Assembly (NCBI GenBank): GCA_020631735.1
Contig: CM036158.1
Location: 85,685,421-85,749,420, forward strand
Direction: 5' to 3'
Length of the DNA stretch: 64,000 nt
DNA from: Saccharum officinarum
Taxonomy: Eukaryota; Streptophyta; Magnoliopsida; Poales; Poaceae
Position 1 is the first letter of the stretch. Each line of letters begins with the position of its first letter. The notes under the pieces are model-generated. The model ran no database searches, was not told where the DNA came from, and worked only from the letters and a program-made list of their open reading frames with translations. The position numbers and the translations under genes were made by a program. Positions 47,951 through 61,159 of this stretch are shown one piece after another.

Positions 47951-49131
47951 GGCGACGGCGCGTGGTGGTGGTGGATCTTTGCGTGGGGATTCGTGTTACC
48001 CCGGATCTGAGAGATCCTCCTCCCACCATACCAGTACCCCTCTCTCTCACAAGACATAGGGACACGCCTTTCCAATTCCAACCTTTACCCGATCAAAAAA
48101 AAATCCAACCTTTACCAGCAGCAGCTAAGCGAGCTAGGTGGGAAATTCGATTGATTAAAAATAGTAAACCCGTGAGCCATACGGGGAACCACGAACCAGT
48201 ATCTCCCCTGGTCATTCCGCTCCAATGACTCTGGCACTGGCTAGTTTATTGCGCAATAATTGACTTTGCCTGCTCGGTGGACTGACGGGTGCCTCTCCTA
48301 GCTGCCTAGGTTGGTTAGAAAGTGATCGAGACGGTAATTTTCGCTGTCTCACAATGGACGGTGCAACGTTAACCTCGCTCTTGACTCTTGAGCTAGCTAG
48401 AGTATATGGTGCCATCCTCTTTTTGACAATATTTCTATATATAAATGGTACATCTTTAGAAACTCCTGTGTTTGATAGTACTAGTGCAAAAGCGGCTGTC
48501 TAATGACATTTCGCTCGAGTTTCACGTACGCTGATGTCTCGTTGACTTTAGTTATTTCTCTTGGTTAGCAGATGGTGCGTCTGTGAACGACGAGTCATCT
48601 GTGGGAGATTCTAGCTTCGGATGGAGTCGATCAATCGTCCAGCAGCACAGTCCACGTTTCTTCCCGCTTTCAATGGACCAGCAGGGTCCAGGACCCTATA
48701 TCCATCCGATCGAGTATCCGACTGCCAGAATTTCACTTTGAGATAATTCAAAATTGTCGTGAGAAACTGATCAGAATCAGGAAAAACCGGTGCACTCGAT
48801 CAAAGGGGACCTCGGCCCGAAAAAGATTCCGATCGATGGCTACATGTTGTCAGTTTGTCACGTAACAGGAACAAGAAGGTTCCAGCTTTGAAAAATCGTC
48901 CCTTCGCGTCCAAGTGGCACAGAGCCATCGTGCAGCTTGTGCAGCACCCGTCCATTTCCTGCTTCCTTTTCAGCGGACCACGGCGTCCATTTTCCGATTG
49001 ACGGTACAGCCGCTAGTAGCTGCTACGACGACACGCGTTGACATTTTTGCGATTGATCGACACAGTACTCAGATATATGTATACTATATCCATCCCAGAA
49101 AGAATGCAACTACAGATTACGTGTCACATGA

Positions 49132-49267
49132 GGCCTTGTTTGGATGCATGTGTATTCATCTTAATTCATATGAGTTGGAGTATAGTGGAATGAAATTTAG
49201 TTTAATTTCATCCAATCCACTTCAACATATGTGGATTGAGACAAATACATGCACATCCAAATAAGGC
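49132..49267. mobile_element. Fold-back MITE, second copy of 29587-29722
   Basis: Same hairpin arms and flanks at an offset of 19545. Confidence 0.75.
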
Positions 49268-49436
49268 ATAAAGTGATTCACGTTTGACCAAGTTTCTAGC
49301 AAATAATATTCACATTTATGACCCAAATTAATTTATTATAAAAATACATTTCGTAATTAATCTAATGATATTTATTTGATATTATAAATATTTATACTTT
49401 TTTATCTATAATTTATCAAAGTTAATATACTAACAC

Positions 49437-52782
<3,346 letters not shown>

Positions 52783-53048
52783 ACCGTTGATGCTAAGCTG
52801 ATGATAGTCAGGAGCCAGGAGGAGTGAACTTGAGGCAGGCAGGGTACGGGTCTACGGGACAGCGGACAAGGTCACAAGCTCACGGCATCATGGAAATTAG
52901 AAGCAGGAATTCTTTTGTGTACTGATTATGCCCATAATCCCCAGTCTTTCTTGCAGAAGACTTAACGTTCTATAATTTGGACTATGCATGGAGACAGAAG
53001 ACGCACAGTTCCGCTGTCTAATAATTGGATCATGCATGTTAAAATTAA
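52783..53048. other. Intergenic sequence
   Basis: No gene or repeat recognised; contains two GCATG-rich words (CTATGCATGGAG, GATCATGCATG). Confidence 0.3.
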
Positions 53049-53134
53049 GGCCTTGTTTAGTTTCAGTATGTAAAGTTCTAGGGTGTCATATCGAATGTCA
53101 GATGAGAGTGTCGTATGGGGTATTCGAATACTAA

Positions 53135-53365
53135 GGGGGTGTTTGGTTCGAGGAGTTAAAGTTTAACAAACACTGTAGCACTTTCGTCTTATTTGACAAA
53201 AAGTTTTCAATCTTGGACTAATTAGGCTTAATAGATTCGTCTCGTAAATTACACCTAATCTGTATCGACATGCATGCAATTAGTCTACATTTAGTACTCC
53301 ATGCATTTGAGGGAACATTGATGTGATGGGAGTTAAACTTTAACAAAACGTAACCAAACAGGCCC
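53135..53365. mobile_element. Tourist-like MITE nested inside the outer MITE
   Basis: Starts GGGGGTGTTTGGTTCG and ends AACCAAACAGGCCC; inner arms AGTTAAAGTTTAACAAA and TTTAACAAAACG add inverted pairing. Flanked by TAA on both sides (53132-53134, 53366-53368). The TWA-type duplication and termini indicate PIF/Harbinger. Confidence 0.85.
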
Positions 53366-53621
53366 TAAGAAAAAACAAATTACAGAATCCGTCAATAAAC
53401 CGCGAGATGAATTTATTAAGCCTAATTAATCCGTCATTAGCATATATGTTACTGTAGTACTTTATTGTCAAATCATAGACTAATTAGGTTTAAAAAATTC
53501 GTCTCACAAAGTAGTCGTAATTTATATAATTAGTTATTTTTAAGTCTATATTTAATACTCTATATATGTGTGTCCAAACATTCGACGAGACATGACGTAA
53601 ACTTTTTAGGAGGATCTAAGA

Positions 53622-54488
53622 CTATCCGCAATGGGTATTCTAAAGGGATACTCTAAAGCTTTAGAGTATGAATATAGAGTAAAAACTGCTGCACTGAGTA
53701 CTATAAAACAATATTCTATCATTTCTCTCACTCTATATTTAGAGTAGTACAATGCTTAGACTACCCGCAGTGGGTACTCTAAAGCTTTAGAGTATGGATA
53801 TAAAGTAAAAACTGCTGCACTGGGTACTCTAAAACGCTACTCTATCTTTTCTCTTACTCTATATTTAGAATGGTACAGTGCTTACTCTATAGTGGGCAGT
53901 GGCGGACCCCACTAGCTAAACAAAGAAAAAAATGCTATAACTTACAAACCAAAAATCCAAATTAAATTCTGATTGCACCATTAAATTCGTCTCAATAAAT
54001 CATTCAAAACTAGATCACACATGGATATATTTAGATAAAGTGACAAGTGGGTCCCATAATGGATAGAGTGGATAGAGGATGATATAGATGATGGATGTGT
54101 ACGAGAGAATTGAGTATAGAGGAGAGAATCTTGCTGACTAGGACGTATAAAGGATGAATATAGAGATCAATGAGTGCGGATAGCCTTACTCTATAGTGGG
54201 TAGTGGCGGCTCCACTAGCTAAACAAAGGAAAAAATACTATAACTCACAAACCAAAAATCCAAATTAAATTTCGATTGCACCATTAAATTCGTCTCAATA
54301 AATCCTTCAAAACTAGATCACACATGGATATATTTAGATAAAGTGACAAGTGGGTCCCGCAGTGGATAGAGTGGATAGATGATGATATAGAGGATGGATG
54401 GGTGCGAGAGAATTAAGTATAGAGAAGAGAATCTTGCTGACTAGAACATATAGATGATGAATATAAAGGTTCATCAGTGCGGATAGCC
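53622..54488. mobile_element. GACTATCCGCAATG-type element with internal tandem duplications
   Basis: Left tip GACTATCCGCAATG and right tip CAGTGCGGATAGCC are inverted complements. Inside, a ~130-bp unit occurs twice (53624-53755, 53757-53885; shared words GGGTA, CTCTAAAGCTTTAGAGTATG, GTAAAAACTGCTGCACTG). A ~303-bp unit then occurs twice (53884-54186, 54187-54489; shared words ACTCTATAGTGGG, GATCACACATGGATATATTT, AAGTGACAAGTGGGTCCC, GTGCGGATAGCCT). Non-coding. The superfamily is unclear; TAA/TAG at the edges hints at PIF/Harbinger. Confidence 0.65.
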
Positions 54489-54499
54489 TAGACAAGGCC

Positions 54500-55364
54500 G
54501 TCAGGTTCAGGCTATCCAGATCAGCCTGCCAGTGCCAGAGTGGATTCTATTCTCGGGCTGCGTCAACGTCAAGTGGACCGGTCGTTCCTGCTTGAGCTAG
54601 CAATGGCAGGAGCTACCTCCCTAGCCGACCACCATGAGCATAGACTCTTTACATGAAGCGACAAATACAGAAGAAAGCTTCACACAATGCATAGGATGCC
54701 ACGGACCGTAGCTGCTAGTTCATCACTATTCAGATGGATTCTCTGAAATTCTGACGATCACATGATGACATAAGGGTAGATCTAGGATCAGTTTCTTTTT
54801 TTTTTCTTTTTTGCAGCGCACATTGCTGGTCCCCCACAACACGTCCTATATGTACTATGTGCAATACTAAGTTAGTTCATATATCTACTGAAAGTTTAAT
54901 TGAACTTAAGGTGCAAGCTTATTGCTATTAGATCAACAAGTCCAACACATGCTCCTGCATGGTGGAGTAAATTGGGAGACGTAAGTGCTAGAAATTAAGG
55001 GATAAACTTAGGGCCCATTGCTAATAAAAAATTTTGCATATATTTGCTCTCATTATTGCTGTCATGCATGGTAATTGGTAAATAATTTCCTAAACTGAAC
55101 CCTTCTGGAAAAGGAAAACGTAGGTGAATCCCTTGCTGTAACTTTTGCTCTGTTTTTATGCGCTGGTCATACCATTTTAAAAAAAAACACACACAGGAGA
55201 GCTGCACTTCATTGTATTAGTGAGAATGCCCAAGTCCTACTTAACCCCTGCTTTCATTACCCGGTTATACGATACAGAAATGAAGAGTACTTGTTGTGAC
55301 GACTGACGACAGGAAAAGCTATACCCGCCCTAAAAAGGTAAATTAAGACACTCTTTCAGCTGTA
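54500..55364. other. Intergenic sequence before the first Stowaway MITE
   Basis: Mixed-composition intergenic sequence with a poly-T run near 54793-54812 and a poly-A/CA patch near 55180-55195. No gene or repeat family recognised. Confidence 0.3.
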
Positions 55365-55622
55365 CTCCCTCCGTTCACAAAAGAATGTAATTCTCGTTTT
55401 TCGAAAAGTCAATCAATTTAAATTTTGACTGAATTTGTATAAAAAAGTACTAACATTCATGATACAAAAATAAATATTATTAGATTAGTTATAGAATATA
55501 TTTTTATAATAAATTTGTTTGAAGATATAAATATTAATATTATTCACTATATACTTGGTTAAACTTGGACTAGTTTGACCGGCACGATCCTATAATCGTA
55601 TTTTTTTTACGGACGGAGGGAG
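55365..55622. mobile_element. Stowaway MITE (Tc1/mariner)
   Basis: Starts CTCCCTCCGTTC and ends GGACGGAGGGAG, the classic Stowaway termini, with TA on both sides (55363-55364, 55623-55624). A 258-bp AT-rich interior. Confidence 0.9.
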
Positions 55623-55624
55623 TA

Positions 55625-56031
55625 CCACGTCACGACTCGCAACAAATTTACTTCCATTTGCTGCGTGCCCGACCGAGTCTAGCTGCCGATGGTTTTGTTT
55701 CCCCGAAACAAATAGATAAATATAACTTCTGAAACGTCATACGAATTATTACAAATGTATACAAACATGTAATCATTTTCGAGTTCGTTGATCGCGGCGA
55801 CCACCTCTTGGAGCTCCCCGGGGGGTGTTTGCATCTTCGAGTTTCCCTCAGGTCAGGGTGTGTGCGTCTTCGAGTTCCCTCGGGTTGTTTCATTCACTCC
55901 TCCCAGTCTTCTCCCAGGTTGAAGCCATTTTCAAGAATTTTGACCTCTTTTGTCAGCCACCGTACCGGCTCTCGCATTTTCCAGTTTCCCTGTCAGAATG
56001 GTGATTTGACCTGTGTAACAGTTGGATTCTG
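55625..56031. other. Intergenic sequence between the Stowaway elements
   Basis: Includes a loosely repeated CATCTTCGAGTTTCCCTC / CGTCTTCGAGTTCCCTC pair at 55831-55883. No gene recognised. Confidence 0.35.
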
Positions 56032-56264
56032 CTCTCTCCGTCCCTAAATATCTGTCGTTTATATTTTTTGATAAACAACTTTGACTAAATATATATTAAA
56101 AATATTAATATTTATTGTACATAATTAGTATCATTGGAAAGATCTTTAAATCTAGTTTTTAATAAATTTATTTGTAGATACAAATATTACACGTATTTTA
56201 TATAAATCAAATTAAATTTGTGACACGCACACCAACGACGACAGATATTCTGGGACGGAGGGAG
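56032..56264. mobile_element. Second Stowaway-type MITE
   Basis: Left end CTCTCTCCGTCCCTAAATAT and right end ATATTCTGGGACGGAGGGAG are inverted; inner CTGTCG / CGACAG also pair. The flanking TA is lost by mutation. 233 bp, AT-rich. Confidence 0.8.
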
Positions 56265-56289
56265 CACTCACCACTTACTATACTGCAAG

Positions 56290-56445
56290 CGGGTGTTAGA
56301 CTGTCCGCACTCATCGTACTCTAAATTCATCCTCTAAAAGGAATATTCTGTCCTAGTCATCGGGATTTTATCCTCTATATCCATTTCTCCCGCACCCATT
56401 CATACTCTATATCATACTCTATCCATTGTGGAGCCCACTTGTAAG
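56290..56445 (-). mobile_element. Reverse-oriented fragment of the GACTATCCGC-type element
   Basis: Its reverse complement follows the ~303-bp unit at 53884-54186 (AAGTGGGC..., GGATAGAGTATGATATAGAG, GACTAGGACAGAATA, GAGTGCGGACAGTC). Only one end is present. Confidence 0.6.
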
Positions 56446-56811
56446 ATTTTTTTTCTTTTTTTCCTTTTTCTCTTTTCTTTTCTTTTCTTTTCTTTTTTTT
56501 TCCCTATCCTCCTTATCCGTTCGACCGCACGCCCTTTCTCCCCATTCTCTTTCTCCGCTCTCTCTCTCTCTCGGCGGCTCCGACGGTGGACGGCGGCCCG
56601 CGCGGCCGGCGGCGGAGCTCGCCCGTGCGGCCCGGCGACGGGGCTCTCCTCCTCGCGCGGCGTCAACGCGAGCGCGCAGTGGATCGGCACGGCGGCCCGG
56701 GCTCTCCCTCCCCGCGCCGGCGAGCCCCGCCCCGCCTCTCCCTCCTCGCGGCCATGGAGCTCGCGGGCTCCCTCCCTGGCGTGCGGCGGGCCTCCCTCCC
56801 TCCCTCCCCGC
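56446..56811. repeat. Pyrimidine tract and GC-rich segment left of the solo LTR
   Basis: (TTTTC)n-type tract at 56447-56506, a CT dinucleotide run near 56556-56571, then GC-rich sequence. GCCATGGAGCTCGCGGGCTC at 56751-56770 recurs at 59139-59158 on the other side of the solo LTR. The first-exon-like frames found here are compositional. Confidence 0.5.
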
Positions 56812-59129
56812 TGTGAGGTCCTAGATGGCTAGAGAGGGGGTGAATAGCCTATAAAAAAATCTACACGCACCACTAAGCAAACTTGTTAGAATAACAAACG
56901 GCGTAAAGCGAGTTTTGCTTAGCCAAAGGTTGTGATGCAAGCCTCCTATCCACAAGTCTAGTAGATTATGATCTCTAGTTCACACAAGTGCTAAGTCACT
57001 AACTTACACTAGTGAGCAAGCTAACAAAACTAGAAAAGGCTACCACTAGAGCTATACAAGATAATCTAGTAAAAGTAAATGCGAGAGAGGATTGTGAATC
57101 TTATACCGACGGTGGAGTGAAGATGTTGCCAATCACCAAGATGATATACAATCAATTAATATTGACAACAACACAATATGTAGACCAATCACTGGGAGAC
57201 AAGAGACACAATATTTTTGTTCACCCGGTGTTCACTTGTGCACCGACAAGCTACGTCACCGGTTGTGTCGACCAACACTTAGATGGTTCCTCGGTGTGAC
57301 CCTCAAGTCACTTGCCCCTCAAGGCACGCCCCGCAAGGCACCGCAAGACTCCACTCTCAAGTGAGGTAACTCAATGACACGCGCAATCCAATAGAGTTGC
57401 TTTTGGCGTCCCGCCGAGGAAAGCACAAGAACCTCTTACAAACAACCGGAGGTGGCCAAGAACAATCACCTTCTCTTGCCAACGCCTCCTACAATCTCCA
57501 AGCCGGCTAGGAGCGGTACTCTCCAAGAGTAACAAGAAATCCACCGGCTAAACCACCCACAAGTGCCACTAGATGCCCTCAAGCTATGCAATGCACTTTG
57601 GGATCACTCAATCTCACTTTTGATTTGCAATCAAGCAAGAGAGATGAGTGGGAGGAGTAGCTCTAGCTCAAAGGATGCACAAGAGTGTTAGAAATGCCAA
57701 GCAGCCTCCCCAAGGGCCGGCCAACGAGTATTTATAAGCACCCCAAACAAATAGAGCCGTTGCCACTCCACTGACCGTTTTTTCGGGACGACCGGACGCG
57801 CCGGTCGAAACTGACCGGACGCGCTCAACCGCGTCCGGTCGCCCTGCGACGTCCACGTGTCCCTCAAAATTCAAATGCGACCGTTAGATCCTCCAACGGT
57901 CACTGCGCGCCAACGGTCAAACGCTACGACCGGACACGCTGCTCAACCGACCGGACGCGCCGGTCGCACAGCACCGCGCGCGCGAAGCAATGACCGGACG
58001 CGCTCCTCGCAACGACCGGACGCGCCGATCCGCACAACACCCGCGCCCGCGAAACAACGACCGGACGCGCTCCTCGCAATGACCGGACGCGACAGAGCCA
58101 GCGTCCGGTCGGAGTCCAGTAAGCTCCCTCGACGACCGGACGCGTCCGATCGCGTGTGACCGGATGCGCCCCGCGTCCGATCGTCCTTGCGAACCGCAGT
58201 TCCTTCTGGGCACTTGACCGGACGCGCCGGTCCCGCGAGTGACCGGACGCGCCGGTTGCAAACCCTAGCCCGCGCGCCCGAAACCGCGCTGTACTGACCG
58301 GACGCGTCCGGTCACACCGTGACCGCGTCCGGTGCAGCGTCCGGTCACCTCAGTGACCCCGTTCGCCTCCGTTTCTTTTCCGACTTTCGGCGTTGTGGAA
58401 AATAGGCATTTCAATTCCCCGAAATCGCCTGAATCCCGCGCTCACACGCTCGGCGGGAGGGAGAGAGGAACCCAAACCCCTCTCTACCCGCAAACCACAG
58501 CGCGACCAACGCCACCTTTGCAAATGTGCCAACACCATCAAGTGTACATCTCCATGTGCTTGTGTGTTAGCTTTTTCTCAATCATTTTCAAAGGTTTTCC
58601 AATTAGCTCACTAGGCCCTACATGCAATGCACTTCATGAATTCACCTAGTGGCACCCATGCATCGAATAACCGATAAGACTTCCCCTCTTAATAGTTCGG
58701 CTATCGATCCTAAACCACTCACACCCTCTATGGTGTCTTGAGTGTAAAACAAAATGGCCCTATGGTTATACCTTTGCCTTGAGCCCATTTTGTTTCTCCA
58801 AATGATATGATCCACTTCATATCATCACATGACCGTCTCGATCCATCGACCTTGACTTCACTTGCTCTTCACCGTTGCATTGGTCTATCGGCGCTAAGTC
58901 TTGCTCAAGCTTTACCATCACATGGTCCTTCGCTTCGAAGCCTCGACTTGCCCTTCACCTTCACAACCGGTCCATCGAGCCAAGCCTCATCTTGGTCTTC
59001 ACCATCTTGGTCATATGAGTCAATGTCATGTCTCATATGCAATGACCACCTTTATCTAAATCATCCACTTAGATACAAAGGTTAGTCCTAGGTTTCATCA
59101 ATTAGCCAAAACCAAACTAGGGACTTTCA
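56812..59129 (-). mobile_element. Solo LTR of the same copia family
   Basis: A single 2318-bp LTR, TGTGAGGTCC...GGGACTTTCA on the plus strand, flanked by a perfect 5-bp duplication CCCGC (56807-56811, 59130-59134) and with no internal region attached. A clean target duplication around one LTR shows that LTR-LTR recombination removed the rest of a complete element. It keeps the TATA box (57729-57736, minus) and the CpG-rich array (about 57790-58345), with the 20-bp palindrome intact at 58295-58314. Confidence 0.92.
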
Positions 59130-59134
59130 CCCGC

Positions 59135-59737
59135 GCCGGCCATGGAGCTCGCGGGCTCCCTCCCCGGCGAGCGCGTCCGTGGCGGTCGGGCGTCCACGAG
59201 CAGCAACGACGGAGCAGCAACAGCAGCGTCCGCGCATGCTAGCGCCGCCGCGTCGCTCTCCTCCTTCCTCGCCGGCGCCATCTCCTTCTCTCCCCCTCCG
59301 CGGCGGCCCTTCTCTCTCCCTCCCACACGGAGGACGAGGCCGCATGGGACCCGCACCACGCAAGCGCGTAGCGCACCCCCGGTACCCCGCCACATTTGGC
59401 GTTCGGCCCGCGCGATTCCGGACGCCACGTCGTCGTAGCGTATGCCGCTGCAGCTCTCAGAAACGCTATGTGCTACTCCAGTTCGATTTGGCGTACGCCG
59501 CTGCGATTCGTCTTAGCATACTTACAGATTTACAGCTGCTAGATACAGTGTTAAGTGCATAATCGACATGACCTGACCAATCAACTGTCTTCACGCCCCA
59601 ATTGTTACTACAGGTACTAATGTTCAGTCTATCTCATTTATTTACACGATATAATATCAGAAATCTAGAATAAAAATACAAAAGATTACTAGCAGGTAGC
59701 AGCCACCAGCATTAACCTTATGTACTGCAATACCTTA
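59135..59737. other. GC-rich segment then AT-rich spacer between the two LTRs
   Basis: 59135-59450 continues the GC-rich sequence interrupted by the solo LTR; a frame from ATG 59142 is open but reads as low-complexity Ala/Ser/Arg with no known domain. 59560-59737 is AT-rich with nothing recognisable. Confidence 0.4.
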
Positions 59738-59965
59738 TGCTCAAGCTTCACCATCACATGGTCCTTCGCTTCGAAGCCTCGACTTGCCCTTCACCTTCAC
59801 AACCGGTCCATCGAGCCAAGCCTCATCTTGGTCTTCACCATCTTGGTCATATGAGTCAATGTCATGTCTCATATGCAATGACCACCTTTATCTAAATCAT
59901 CCACTTAGATACAAAGGTTAGTCCTAGGTTTCATCAATTAGCCAAAACCAAACTAGGGACTTTCA

Positions 59966-59978
59966 ATCTCCCCCTTTT
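59966..59978 (-). promoter_or_regulatory. Polypurine tract of the third copia element
   Basis: Minus-strand AAAAGGGGGAGAT next to the truncated 3' LTR, same position and sequence as at 14221-14233. Confidence 0.85.
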
Positions 59979-61159
59979 TGGTAATTGATGACAACCCTCA
60001 CAAAGATGATCTTGATAATAAAAGTTTTAAACTTGTCATACTTGTCCAATCATTTTACTCATAAATAAAGTTTGGACAATTATCACAAGCTCGGTTTTGG
60101 TAGCATTAGCTCCCCCTACATATGTGCATAGAGTTTGGATTGAAAGCTTTGCACATATGCATGGATAGAAATGTTGGGAGAGTAATTCTACCAAAATGAT
60201 GCTATGGTGTAAGAAATGGACCTTTGAAGCGTGATACCAATCGGAGTTGCCTTTTACACCATCCTTAGCATCATGAAGTAACTAGACATCCATCAAAACT
60301 CAAGAACCCCGTGAGATCAACATTATATGAAAAGGTTCTTGGACCACTTGTAAAGCTAACCACTTGTAAAGCTTTAGGCAAGTCTAGATACCACATGTAA
60401 ACTATTCCTATGCATGCTAGTAGATCATTTCATCATCCAATTTCTATACTAGCATTGCACCACACAAGCATGTATATTGAATTTAAATACATGTGCAATG
60501 AGCAAGTCATATGAGAATGCACAAACAAATGCAACAACTTTGTTTATGAGCTTGCTCCCCTACTTGTGTGCATCAACAAATTTTATTTACCCCTTTATCA
60601 AGTTGAATCATCTTTTTCTCATCATAAATTTTATTTACCCCTTTATCAAGTTGAATCATCTTTTTCTCTCCCCCTTTGTCAACAACTTACCCAAAAAGGG
60701 ATCAAATTGTGGAGAGAAGGAAAAGTGTTTGATGGAGTAGATTGAAATTAATTCCATACCACATGTAAGGTTAAAAAATTTATCAAATTTGGTTTAACCT
60801 AGAATACTTGCCAAAGATATTTAATTCGATTTGAACCAAAGACAAGCTTCTTCACTCCTAAAAATAAGGGTTATCTTGCCTATGTTGAATTAAACACTTA
60901 TAGCAAATCTTCTAGATTCAACACTAGGTTTACAAGCTCACAAACATGTCATATGCCACCACTAGATCAAAATAAGCATAGAAGCAATAGTGGTAACATA
61001 TATCCATCAAATTCATTTGATTTATCATGAATGCTTATGCATACCACTTATTATGTCTACTTGCTCTATCAAGTCCTTAGCATAGGATGAAAGACATGTC
61101 AATCAATTTTACCTTGCAATGTCGAAGGAGAGGCATGTCAATAAGTGGGTGGGGTGCAT
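59979..61159 (-). other. Non-coding internal region of the third copia element
   Basis: About 1.2 kb between pol and the polypurine tract, homologous to 14234-15327. It includes a local tandem duplication of AATTTTATTTACCCCTTTAT (about 60579-60598 and 60626-60645). No envelope-like frame. Confidence 0.6.

Larger units (their letters stand above)
53049..54499. mobile_element. Outer GGCCTTGTTTAG MITE split by two later insertions
   Basis: The left tip GGCCTTGTTTAG is at 53049-53060 and a matching right tip CTAGACAAGGCC ends at 54499, with internal MITE-like blocks at 53061-53134 and 53369-53620 (motifs TAAGCCTAATTAATC, GACTAATTAGG). The interruptions are a complete Tourist-like MITE (53135-53365) and a GACTATCCGC element (about 53622-54488). 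TAA precedes the left tip but GTC follows the right, so no target duplication remains; assignment of the right tip is an inference from its inverted match. Confidence 0.6.

Noticed and set aside
56426..56832. Candidate first exons in the GC-rich segment left of the solo LTR
   Set aside because: Open frames depend on the TTTTC and GC-rich composition, with no homologous domain or downstream exon.
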